A DNA stretch of 41,359 nt from Flavobacteriaceae bacterium (GTDB lineage: Bacteria; Bacteroidota; Bacteroidia; Flavobacteriales; Flavobacteriaceae), in the NCBI GenBank assembly GCA_025800395.1, contig JAOXRU010000078.1, positions 1 through 41,359 on the forward strand, read 5' to 3'. Under the pieces are notes generated by a model. That model did not search any database. It saw nothing but the letters and a program-made list of their open reading frames with translations, and had not been told where the DNA came from. Made by a program: the position numbers and the translations under genes. Of this stretch, positions 1 through 7,310 are shown in pieces (position 1 is the first letter of the stretch; the number at the start of each line of letters is the position of its first letter).

Positions 1-1
1 T

Positions 2-2548
2 GAAACAGTGAATGTGATTTGGGATGCCAGTGCCAATAGCGGCTATACCAACGATATCACAATTATAGGTGAAGATGACAATTCTGGATTGGACCAACGT
101 ATTTCCAAAAACAGTCGACCTGGCACAGGCAGCGATATTCCATGGGTAACTTTGGCTACCACCAACAATTTTGTCGCTGCCAATAGTGATAGCAATCGTA
201 CTCCCTTGGGAAATGGTAATTTTATGGCAATTTCTAGCGATACAGGAACCACAGAATTCGAAACCACTTTCGATGCTGTTGCAGATGCTCGCATGAACAA
301 GGTATGGAAGGTATCCGAAACAGGTACTGTAGGTAATATTTTTATAGCCATACCAAAAACAGGACCTACCAAATATTTTGGAGCAAATGGCGTAAATGCT
401 ATAGTGGTTTCTGCCGACCTCAACTTCAATACCCTCGATACTGTTGTCATATTACAAGACAATAACAATATGTATTTTGCAGAAATAAATCCGGCAAATG
501 GAAACTTTTTCACCTTTGCCAATGTGCCTTTAAGCATCTCGGGTATTAGCAGTGCCACTGTATCCGAAAACGCAGCATATACCAGTTCTACTCCAAGTAT
601 TTCTCCTAGCGTAACTGTTACCTATAGTTTGAGTGGTGCAGATGCTAGTAAGTTTACGGTAAATAGCAGTACTGGAGTGGTGCAAATGACCGCCAAAAAT
701 TTTGAAGCACCAGAAGATGCCGATAGCAACAATGTATACGAACTTACCCTTATTGCTACAGATGATGGCGGTAATACAGCAGAGCTGGCTTATAATGTAA
801 CCGTAACCGATGTGGATGAAGTTGTTGACTTGACACTTAGTGGAATAAGTAACACAACTATCAACGAAAATACGGCTTATAATTCTACAGCCTATAATCT
901 GTCTGGTTCGCCTTTTGGAACTGCCACCTTTAGTTTGGTCGGAGCGGATAAAAATCTCTTTACTCTAGATACGAATACCAATATAGTGAGTATGGTGGCC
1001 AAAGATTTTGAGGCACCATCAGACAGCAATGGAGATAATGTATACGAAGTAGGTGTATTTGTAGTAGATACAGCTGGCAATAGTGATACTTTGACGTGGA
1101 CCGTTACGGTGACCAATGTAAACGAAACTGCAAATTTTTCGATACAAACAATAGCCGATGTTTCTATCATGGAAAACACTGTTTATCAGAGTGTGACACC
1201 AACAATTACAGGAACTCCATTGGGCACGGTAACCTTTAGTATGCAAGGATCTGACTCGGATGATTTCAATATCAATTCCTCTACGGGAGTGTTGACATTG
1301 AGCAATCCAGATTTTGAAAATCCTACGGATACAGATAACAACAATATTTATGAAATTGGCGTAGTAGCAACCGATGCCGATGGGAATACCGCCAATACAT
1401 CTTGGCAAGTTACAGTTACCAATGTGAGTGAAACAGCAACATTAATAATAACAGAAATAGAAGACACCACGGTGGACGAAAACCAAACCTATTCTAGCGG
1501 TGTTCCTGCTTATACAGGTGTGCCAGTAGGTGCACCAATCTTCAGTATTTCTGGGGCAGATGCGAGCAAGTTCAGTGTAAATGAAACCACTGGGGTAGTG
1601 TCAATGACTGCCCAAAATTTTGAGTCCCCTACCGATGCCAATACAGATAATGGATATGAAGTTACCCTGATAATGAAAGACGCAGACAACAATACGGATA
1701 CCGAGTCTTGGAAGGTTGTGGTAAGGAATGTGGAAGAGGTAAGCATTTTAAATTTAGGACAAATGGATAATGCCTACATACCCGAAAACACTACTTACAC
1801 TAGTGAGGCACCTGTTTTGACGGGAACTCCTATAGGAGATATAACATACACTATAGAAGGAGATGATGCTTCTCAGTTTATGATAAATGCGTTGACTGGG
1901 GTAGTGAGTATGCAATCCAAAGATTTTGAAAACCCAACCGATGCCAATATTGACAATGTTTACGAAATTATTATCCGAATAAGAGATGGAGATAGCAATA
2001 CTGCAACTACTAGTTTGAAAGTAGAAGTATCTAATGTAAAAAATGAAGGAGGAACTGTAAACGGTTTAGTAGAGCTACAAGAATTGATAGATAAAGGAGA
2101 AGATATTAAGATATCTCATCTGAAAAATATCATAGGAATCTTGCGTTTGGCTCTAGAAAATGAAAAAGGATATAGCATAGCAATACATCAGAATAAATCC
2201 AAACTTAGTAACCCACCAACCCTAGAAGAAATTCAAACTTTGGTAGATCGCGTAAATGCAGAACAAGCCAACCCAAAAGTATCGGTAGTATCCTTTATAG
2301 GTCCAGGAATGGAAGGAGAACGAAATGCATGGGTAATTCCTGATTTATATAAATTCCCCAACAACACCGTATTTGTATACAACAGATGGGGGAAGAAAAT
2401 CTTTGAGCAAAAGGGTTATCAAAATGATTGGAGAGGGATTTATGAAGGCAATAATAAACCCTTACCATCTGGCTCATATTACTATCAAATAGATTTAAAT
2501 AACAATGGTGTGATCGATCAGGATGGTTGGATCTATATATCAAATTAA
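2..2548 (+). CDS. Cadherin-repeat surface/secreted protein with type B T9SS C-terminal domain (5' end outside window)
   Basis: The frame is open to the left edge, so the start and any signal peptide are missing. About 175 N-terminal residues resemble the DUF8202 module of Bacteroidota surface proteins (motif around GEDDNSGLDQR). Five cadherin-like repeats of about 100 residues follow, starting near residues 176, 275, 375, 477 and 579 (numbered from the GTG at 8). Each has a SEN/NEN/DEN motif, a D/N-rich calcium-type loop and a VTVTxV strand end. After a linker, residues about 770-846 form a CHU_C / gliding-motility-associated C-terminal domain (YNRWGKKIFE, then SGSYYYQIDL and GWIYISN), the type B signal for the type IX secretion system. 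The protein is expected to be exported across the outer membrane and act in adhesion. The gene just downstream encodes a PorP/SprF protein, the usual partner of type B cargo. The TPNGDG-type motif that normally opens the CHU_C domain is replaced by IGPGMEGERN. Confidence 0.9.
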   Translation, partial: ETVNVIWDASANSGYTNDITIIGEDDNSGLDQRISKNSRPGTGSDIPWVTLATTNNFVAANSDSNRTPLGNGNFMAISSDTGTTEFETTFDAVADARMNKVWKVSETGTVGNIFIAIPKTGPTKYFGANGVNAIVVSADLNFNTLDTVVILQDNNNMYFAEINPANGNFFTFANVPLSISGISSATVSENAAYTSSTPSISPSVTVTYSLSGADASKFTVNSSTGVVQMTAKNFEAPEDADSNNVYELTLIATDDGGNTAELAYNVTVTDVDEVVDLTLSGISNTTINENTAYNSTAYNLSGSPFGTATFSLVGADKNLFTLDTNTNIVSMVAKDFEAPSDSNGDNVYEVGVFVVDTAGNSDTLTWTVTVTNVNETANFSIQTIADVSIMENTVYQSVTPTITGTPLGTVTFSMQGSDSDDFNINSSTGVLTLSNPDFENPTDTDNNNIYEIGVVATDADGNTANTSWQVTVTNVSETATLIITEIEDTTVDENQTYSSGVPAYTGVPVGAPIFSISGADASKFSVNETTGVVSMTAQNFESPTDANTDNGYEVTLIMKDADNNTDTESWKVVVRNVEEVSILNLGQMDNAYIPENTTYTSEAPVLTGTPIGDITYTIEGDDASQFMINALTGVVSMQSKDFENPTDANIDNVYEIIIRIRDGDSNTATTSLKVEVSNVKNEGGTVNGLVELQELIDKGEDIKISHLKNIIGILRLALENEKGYSIAIHQNKSKLSNPPTLEEIQTLVDRVNAEQANPKVSVVSFIGPGMEGERNAWVIPDLYKFPNNTVFVYNRWGKKIFEQKGYQNDWRGIYEGNNKPLPSGSYYYQIDLNNNGVIDQDGWIYISN

Positions 2549-2574
2549 AAAATCAGTTCTTAAACTAAATTAAG

Positions 2575-3576
2575 ATGAGAAAATCAAATAATAACCTCAA
2601 TAAAATGAAATCGGTAAAAATACTAGAAAGATCTATTTTACAGAGAAAAAGTAAAACGTCTGTATTCAGAAAAGAAATCTTGTTAACACTAATATCGTTG
2701 TTGGTGCTAAGCTTGAGCTATGGACAACAAGAGTCGAAATTGACCTTGTTTCACAAAAACCTTCAAATGTTGAACCCAGCAATAGCTGGGGCCAATGATT
2801 TTACCCAAGTAGCGGCATCTTTTAGAACCCAGTGGATAGGGGTAGATGGTGCTCCAGCCTTGCAAACGGTTGCATTTGGAATGCCTGTGGGTAGTAGTCT
2901 AGGAATAGGATTAAATATGGTAAATGACAGGGTTTTCGTGGAACGCCAAACCTATGTTACTGCCGATATATCTTATGGGATAGACATAAATGATGCGACG
3001 AGCCTCTATCTCGGTATACGAGGAGGTGGTGTATTCAACAATATAGATATCAACAAATTGGTTGGGGGAGATCCTACACATTCGCTAAAACAAAATAGTT
3101 TTCAACCCAATGTAGGTGTTGGTGCCTATTTATATCACGAAGACTTTTTTGTTTCTTTATCCGCACCAAAGCTTTTAAAGAACGAACGTATCATTCAAGA
3201 AAATGCAGATTCTGGTACCGAAACCGTTGTGGCCTCCGACAATATGCATTTGTACGCTACAGCAGGGTATAATTTAGCTGTTTCAGATAAGTTTACCTTA
3301 AAGCCTGCGGCAATTGTACGTTATGTTAGTGGAGCGCCTTTATCTATAGACGGTGCACTGGGATTTGAGTATAACAAAAAATTTGAACTTGGTGGGTATT
3401 ATAGCTCTGACGAATTGCTTGGTGGGTATTTAACTGCAAAAATTGAATGGTTACAAATAGGATATTCCTATGCTAATTCTAGTAACTCGGAACTACAAAA
3501 TTCTGCTGGAGGAATACATGAATTTTTTGTAAAATTCAGCTTTGAAAGGGATAAAGAGGAAGTCCCAGAGGAGTAA
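2575..3576 (+). CDS. PorP/SprF family type IX secretion system membrane protein
   Basis: This 333-residue protein has the family's usual N-terminal pattern: a hydrophobic signal segment (about residues 34-50, ending LSYGQ), then the QMLNPAIAGA motif typical of PorP/SprF, followed by alternating beta strands of an outer-membrane barrel. PorP/SprF proteins work with type B (CHU_C) cargo of the type IX secretion system and may hold it at the cell surface. The gene lies 26 bases after a CHU_C cargo gene, so the two are probably co-transcribed, and a strong terminator follows. The stretch before the hydrophobic segment is unusually long (over 30 residues). The start could be the internal ATG at codon 11 or lie further in. 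The family call is firm and the exact start is not. Confidence 0.88.
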   Translation: MRKSNNNLNKMKSVKILERSILQRKSKTSVFRKEILLTLISLLVLSLSYGQQESKLTLFHKNLQMLNPAIAGANDFTQVAASFRTQWIGVDGAPALQTVAFGMPVGSSLGIGLNMVNDRVFVERQTYVTADISYGIDINDATSLYLGIRGGGVFNNIDINKLVGGDPTHSLKQNSFQPNVGVGAYLYHEDFFVSLSAPKLLKNERIIQENADSGTETVVASDNMHLYATAGYNLAVSDKFTLKPAAIVRYVSGAPLSIDGALGFEYNKKFELGGYYSSDELLGGYLTAKIEWLQIGYSYANSSNSELQNSAGGIHEFFVKFSFERDKEEVPEE

Positions 3577-3600
3577 AGTATTCGCATATTTGATTGGTTT

Positions 3601-3635
3601 AATATGGCCGTTCATCATTGGTGAACGGCCATATT
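3601..3635 (+). terminator. Rho-independent terminator after the PorP/SprF gene
   Basis: A perfect 14-base inverted repeat (3601-3614 with 3622-3635) encloses a 7-base loop. The right arm ends in a short T run. It lies 25 bases after the PorP/SprF stop and closes the adhesin-PorP transcription unit. Confidence 0.85.
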
Positions 3636-3658
3636 TTGTGGAGATAATTACAAGCTCG

Positions 3659-3690
3659 TTGGATCAAAAAAGGTTCTATAGGTATTTTTG
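3659..3690 (+). promoter_or_regulatory. Bacteroidota-type promoter for the PLP enzyme and bshB1
   Basis: TTGG at 3659-3662, a 20-base spacer, then TATTTTTG at 3683-3690 match the Bacteroidota primary-sigma consensus (TTTG / N17-23 / TAnnTTTG). The site follows the terminator at 3601-3635 and lies 30 bases before the ATG at 3721. It overlaps the possible TTG start at 3688, which argues against that start. Confidence 0.65.
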
Positions 3691-3720
3691 TATTTTAGTA
3701 GACAAATTAACAGCCGAAAT

Positions 3721-4872
3721 ATGAAAAATGATAACTTTGGATTGCATACGATTTGCACCCATACCGGAGAAGTGGAAGACCAACAATTTAATGGAGCAGT
3801 TTCTCCAATTTATGTAAGTTCTTCTTACGCATTTGAAGGGGTGGAAACTTTGCGTTATCCACGCTATTTCAATACCCCAAATCAAGAAGCCCTAGGTAAG
3901 AAAATTGCAGCCTTAGAAAAAACAGAAGCAGGACTTTTATTTGGCAGTGGCATGGCGGCTGTAAGTACCTGCCTTTTTGCATTTCTCAGAAAAGGAGATC
4001 ATGTGGTTGTGCAAAATGCGATATATGGAGGCACATTTCATTTGATAAAAGAACAGTTCGATCATTTTGGTATAGAATATGATTTTACAGAAGACTTGGA
4101 AATACCATCTTTTCAATCAAAAATAAAAGATAATACGAAGGTTATTTATATAGAAACACCTTCCAATCCTCTCCTGAGAATCACAGATATAGAGGCAATA
4201 GCAGACTTGGCTCGCAAGTCCAACATCATTTCTATGATAGATAATACCTTTGCCAGCCCCATCAATCAAAATCCACGTGCATTGGGCATAGATATTATAA
4301 TACATAGTGCAACCAAATATTTGGGAGGACATTCGGATATATTGGCGGGTGCAGTTGCCGCTTCAAAGGTACATATCGATAGTATCTTTGAAATGGGGAT
4401 AAAGTTGGGAGGAAATTTGAGTGACTATACCGTTTGGCTTTTAGAGCGAAGTATGAAAACTCTTGGTTTGCGCGTAGAAGCCCAAAACAAAAATGCTTTG
4501 TCTATGGCCAATTGGTTGATGGATTTGGAGGAAATCGATAGAGTTTATTATCCGGGATTGCCATCGCATCCCCAGTACGATTTGGCAAAAAAACAAATGC
4601 GTGCTTTTGGAGGTATGTTGTCTTTCGAATTGAATCAAGAATTGGATGCACACGCCTTTATGCAAGCATTGCAACTCATAAAACCATCGATGAGTTTGGC
4701 TGGCGTAGAAAGTACCGTATTGAGTCCTGCACTTACCTCCCACAAGTTGATGGGGGAAGAAGAAAGAGCAAAACAAGGAATTAAAGACGGACTAATTCGA
4801 TTCTCCGTCGGCATAGAAAACACAGAAGATTTACAAGCAGATATAAAACAAGCCTTAAACGCTATAAAATAA
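3721..4872 (+). CDS. Trans-sulfuration family PLP enzyme (cystathionine gamma-synthase/lyase-like)
   Basis: A 383-residue Cys/Met metabolism PLP-dependent enzyme. With the ATG at 3721 as start, the cofactor lysine is K199 in SATKYLGGHSD, the aspartate facing the pyridine nitrogen is D174 in MIDNTFASP, and Y102 lies in the YGGT motif. The family includes cystathionine gamma-synthase, cystathionine gamma-lyase, O-acetylhomoserine sulfhydrylase and methionine gamma-lyase. The cysteine typical of methionine gamma-lyase after the YG pair is a glycine here (G104), which argues against that activity, but I cannot choose among the others. The TTG at 3688 is rejected as start because it lies inside the promoter's -7 element. 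bshB1 follows after 5 bases, suggesting an operon that links sulfur amino acid metabolism with bacillithiol synthesis. Confidence 0.88.
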   Translation: MKNDNFGLHTICTHTGEVEDQQFNGAVSPIYVSSSYAFEGVETLRYPRYFNTPNQEALGKKIAALEKTEAGLLFGSGMAAVSTCLFAFLRKGDHVVVQNAIYGGTFHLIKEQFDHFGIEYDFTEDLEIPSFQSKIKDNTKVIYIETPSNPLLRITDIEAIADLARKSNIISMIDNTFASPINQNPRALGIDIIIHSATKYLGGHSDILAGAVAASKVHIDSIFEMGIKLGGNLSDYTVWLLERSMKTLGLRVEAQNKNALSMANWLMDLEEIDRVYYPGLPSHPQYDLAKKQMRAFGGMLSFELNQELDAHAFMQALQLIKPSMSLAGVESTVLSPALTSHKLMGEEERAKQGIKDGLIRFSVGIENTEDLQADIKQALNAIK

Positions 4873-4877
4873 ACAGG

Positions 4878-5579
4878 ATGAAATTAGATATATTGGCCTT
4901 TGGAGCCCATCCCGATGATGTAGAATTGGGAGCGGGAGCCACCATTGCCAAAGCGGTAGGAACGGGGAAGAAAGTTGGGGTTATAGATTTGACCAGAGGA
5001 GAATTGGGCACTAGAGGAAGTGCAGAATTGCGTGCCATAGAGGCTGCCAATGCGCAAAAAATATTGGGCGTTGCCATTAGAGAAAATCTAGGTTTTGCAG
5101 ATGGTTTTTTTGTAAATGACAAGACGAATCAGCTAGCGATTATTAAAAAGCTGAGAAGATTCCGACCAGAAATCGTATTGTGCAATCCACCACACGACAG
5201 ACATATAGATCATGGTAAAGCAGGGCAGCTAGTGCAGGATGCTTGTTTTTTGAGCGGATTGAGCAAAATAGATACTGGTCAAGAACCATGGCGTCCCAAA
5301 AATATTTTCCAATATATACAATGGCTGCCCTTGGAACCCGATTTTGTGGTAGATGTAGGAGATTATATCTTCCTAAAAGAAAAGGCCGTTTTGGCCTATA
5401 GTTCCCAGTTTTTCGATGCCAATAGTGAGGAGCCAAGTACGCCGATTAGCTCCAAAAACTTTTTGGATAGCATACAATATCGTGCTAGAGATTTGGGGAG
5501 AATTATAGGAAAGGAGTATGCAGAAGGATTTATTGCTCCAAGAATGTTGGCAGTAGATAATTTGGATCAGCTTCTATAA
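4878..5579 (+). CDS. bshB1: Bacillithiol biosynthesis deacetylase BshB1
   Basis: A 233-residue LmbE/PIG-L-type zinc deacetylase that removes acetate from GlcNAc-malate to give GlcN-malate, the second step of bacillithiol synthesis; the enzyme is cytoplasmic. Zinc ligands are visible: H11 and D14 in the AHPDD motif and H112 in the second motif HDRHIDH. The TRGELGTRG motif (about 39-47) is typical of BshB1 rather than of other LmbE proteins. Length and motifs match the Bacteroidota BshB1 family. It starts 5 bases after a trans-sulfuration enzyme gene. Bacillithiol is cysteine-glucosaminyl-malate, so co-transcription with a cysteine/methionine enzyme makes metabolic sense. bshA and bshC are not in this window. 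Confidence 0.92.
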   Translation: MKLDILAFGAHPDDVELGAGATIAKAVGTGKKVGVIDLTRGELGTRGSAELRAIEAANAQKILGVAIRENLGFADGFFVNDKTNQLAIIKKLRRFRPEIVLCNPPHDRHIDHGKAGQLVQDACFLSGLSKIDTGQEPWRPKNIFQYIQWLPLEPDFVVDVGDYIFLKEKAVLAYSSQFFDANSEEPSTPISSKNFLDSIQYRARDLGRIIGKEYAEGFIAPRMLAVDNLDQLL

Positions 5580-5620
5580 GAAGTGATTAAGTTTTTTTTG
5601 CGAAAAAAGGGCAATTTTTC

Positions 5621-5651
5621 TTTGTGGGAAAAAGAGAATTCTATAAATTTG
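5621..5651 (+). promoter_or_regulatory. Promoter of the tRNA-His gene
   Basis: TTTG at 5621-5624, a 19-base spacer and TAAATTTG at 5644-5651 give an exact match to the Bacteroidota promoter consensus. The expected start of transcription is a few bases before the mature tRNA 5' end at 5667. Confidence 0.75.
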
Positions 5652-5666
5652 CATCCGCATAAAAAT

Positions 5667-5741
5667 GGTGATTGTAGCTCAGTTGGTTAGAGCGCTGGAT
5701 TGTGGTTCCAGAGGTCGCCGGTTCGAACCCGGTCTTTCACC
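5667..5741 (+). tRNA. tRNA-His (anticodon GTG)
   Basis: The D stem (GCTC/GAGC), anticodon stem (CTGGA/TCCAG), T stem and TTCGAAC loop are all present. The anticodon GTG at 5702-5704 gives histidine. The gene has the two tRNA-His identity features: an extra 5' G at 5667 (G-1) and C73 at 5741. The full 3' CCA is not encoded. Oddly, acceptor positions 5:68 and 6:67 are both T opposite T (GTGATTG against CTTTCAC), so two adjacent pairs are not Watson-Crick or wobble. A promoter precedes it and a terminator follows, so it is a single-gene unit. Confidence 0.93.
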
Positions 5742-5751
5742 CAAAACATAG

Positions 5752-5778
5752 GGCTTTCCAGATGGAAAGCCTTTTTTT
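5752..5778 (+). terminator. Rho-independent terminator after tRNA-His
   Basis: An 8-bp stem (5752-5759 with 5764-5771) with a 4-base loop is followed by seven T residues. It starts 10 bases after the tRNA. Confidence 0.88.
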
Positions 5779-5838
5779 GTTTGTTTTATTGTTTTAAAAG
5801 CGGGTATTCAATTCCAGATATCCCATGCGCTTCAATTA

Positions 5839-6333
5839 TTATTGGCGGGTGTATAGAAGATGGTCTAGTACCGTAAATTCTACACTTCTGTCTTGGTTTA
5901 CAAAGTACTGAATGAGCAATTCTCCCCAATAGGTTCCATCGCTAAAATCGGCGATGATCCAGCGGTGGTTGAGTACTTTTATTTTATTGATTTTAAAAAC
6001 CCCTTCCATACCTTCATAGGGAACCAAAGGGTTATTACCTTTAGATTCATTGGTTTCTAGCAATTTGTCCATCACAAAACTCTCAGGTTTATCAATATCC
6101 GAAAACTCCTCAAAATAGGAGAGAGCTTCATCATTGTGTTTGAGATCGAAATAGCGGAGATCCTGATTTTCGTAGAACAAGGAAGCCGTAGAATCCTTAT
6201 ACGTTTTTCGCAATTCATTTAGCTTCTCTATTCTTTTTTCTTGAATTTGGTACACCTTATTCGAATTTACCAATTGGAATAAAAGAAGCAAGACCAAAAA
6301 TGAGATCAAATACCAGATTAAGTGTTTTTTCAT
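5839..6333 (-). CDS. Conserved membrane-anchored protein of unknown function
   Basis: A 164-residue protein with one N-terminal transmembrane segment (about residues 7-23), a coiled-coil-like stretch (about 26-60) and a small C-terminal alpha/beta domain with conserved-looking motifs NPLVPYEGM, LNHRWIIADFSDG and YWGELL. I recognise this as a family common in Flavobacteriia that databases often call 'hydrolase', probably because of its neighbour, but I see no hydrolase motif. It lies 25 bases downstream of the MBL-fold hydrolase gene on the same strand and is probably co-transcribed with it. The likely place of action is the periplasmic face of the inner membrane. No function can be assigned. 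Confidence 0.8.
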   Translation of the reverse strand: MKKHLIWYLISFLVLLLLFQLVNSNKVYQIQEKRIEKLNELRKTYKDSTASLFYENQDLRYFDLKHNDEALSYFEEFSDIDKPESFVMDKLLETNESKGNNPLVPYEGMEGVFKINKIKVLNHRWIIADFSDGTYWGELLIQYFVNQDRSVEFTVLDHLLYTRQ

Positions 6334-6358
6334 CGAATTATATATTTGTTTAGGGTGT

Positions 6359-7132
6359 TTATAGTTGTATTATAAGCCCATCATAAGCCAGATGGACGTG
6401 GTTTGGAAGTTTTTCTTCTACTTCATCATGAAAACCCAATAAATGGCTAATATGCGTAAAATAAGCCCTTTTTGGTTTTATTTTGTCAACAAACGTCAAG
6501 GCTTCATCTAAATTGAAATGCGAAGGATGGGGCTCTAGCCTTAGTGCATTTATTACCAAAGTATCGATACCTTGCAATTTTAGCATTTCTTCATCCGACA
6601 CGGTTTTTACATCGGTCAAATATGCAAAATCGCGTATACGAAATCCAAAGACTTGTAATTTGTGGTGCATTACCGAAATAGGAGTAACCTTAGTTTTTCC
6701 AATTAGAAAGTCTTCGTTTTTTATAGCAAAAGTTTCTACCGAAGGTGCTCCTGGATATTTGTTTTCGGTGGAAAAAATATAGTCAAATCTTTTTGCAAGA
6801 TTATCCAATACCCTTTGGTGGCCATACATAGGGATATTTCCTTGTTTAAAGTAGAAAGGACGAATATCATCCAATCCAGCAGTATGGTCTGCATGCTCAT
6901 GGGTAAACAATATAGCGTCTATACAGCAAATCTCTGCACGCAACATCTGATACCGAAAATCGGGTCCACAATCGATGACCAACTGTTGGCCATCCACTTC
7001 TATGGCAATGGAGGAGCGCAATCTTTTATCTTTAGTATTTGTACTAAGGCATACAGGATGGTCACTACCTATGATAGGAATACCCTGAGAGGTTCCCGTG
7101 CCTAAAAAATGTACTTGCAAACTAGCATTCAT
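6359..7132 (-). CDS. MBL-fold metallo-hydrolase (PhnP-like phosphodiesterase family)
   Basis: A 257-residue metallo-beta-lactamase-fold hydrolase. The dinuclear metal motif is H78-x-H80-x-D82-H83 (THEHADH). Further ligands are likely H156 in VMHHK, D174 in YLTDVK and H227/H230 in THISH. The N-terminal LGTGTSQGIP motif and the PHPSHFN segment (about 201-207) are typical of the PhnP / cyclic-phosphodiesterase-like subgroup found in Bacteroidota. The substrate is unknown. No C-P lyase genes are nearby, so a role in phosphonate use is not supported. It is the first gene of a two-gene unit with the membrane protein downstream and is divergent from the gene at 7311. Confidence 0.87.
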   Translation of the reverse strand: MNASLQVHFLGTGTSQGIPIIGSDHPVCLSTNTKDKRLRSSIAIEVDGQQLVIDCGPDFRYQMLRAEICCIDAILFTHEHADHTAGLDDIRPFYFKQGNIPMYGHQRVLDNLAKRFDYIFSTENKYPGAPSVETFAIKNEDFLIGKTKVTPISVMHHKLQVFGFRIRDFAYLTDVKTVSDEEMLKLQGIDTLVINALRLEPHPSHFNLDEALTFVDKIKPKRAYFTHISHLLGFHDEVEEKLPNHVHLAYDGLIIQL

Positions 7133-7256
7133 GTTTAGCGAATTTAAAGGTAAATTCTTTTTTTTTATAATATTTTATCACAAAATACACGATATTACTT
7201 CATTATTCGTTTTAAAATTGGAAGCATCGTTAAAAACCTTCTAATTTTTATCTTTT

Positions 7257-7289
7257 TTTGTTAAAAATCCTACTTTCTTTTTAACTTTG
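7257..7289 (+). promoter_or_regulatory. Promoter of the conserved gene at 7311
   Basis: TTTG at 7257-7260, a 21-base spacer and TAACTTTG at 7282-7289 match the Bacteroidota consensus. The site lies 21 bases before the ATG at 7311, in the AT-rich divergent spacer 7133-7310. Confidence 0.7.
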
Positions 7290-7310
7290 TAATACTAAAA
7301 ACTGAAGCCA

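Noticed and set aside
3688..3720. TTG at 3688 as start of the PLP enzyme
   Set aside because: It lies inside the -7 promoter element; the ATG at 3721 fits the family length.
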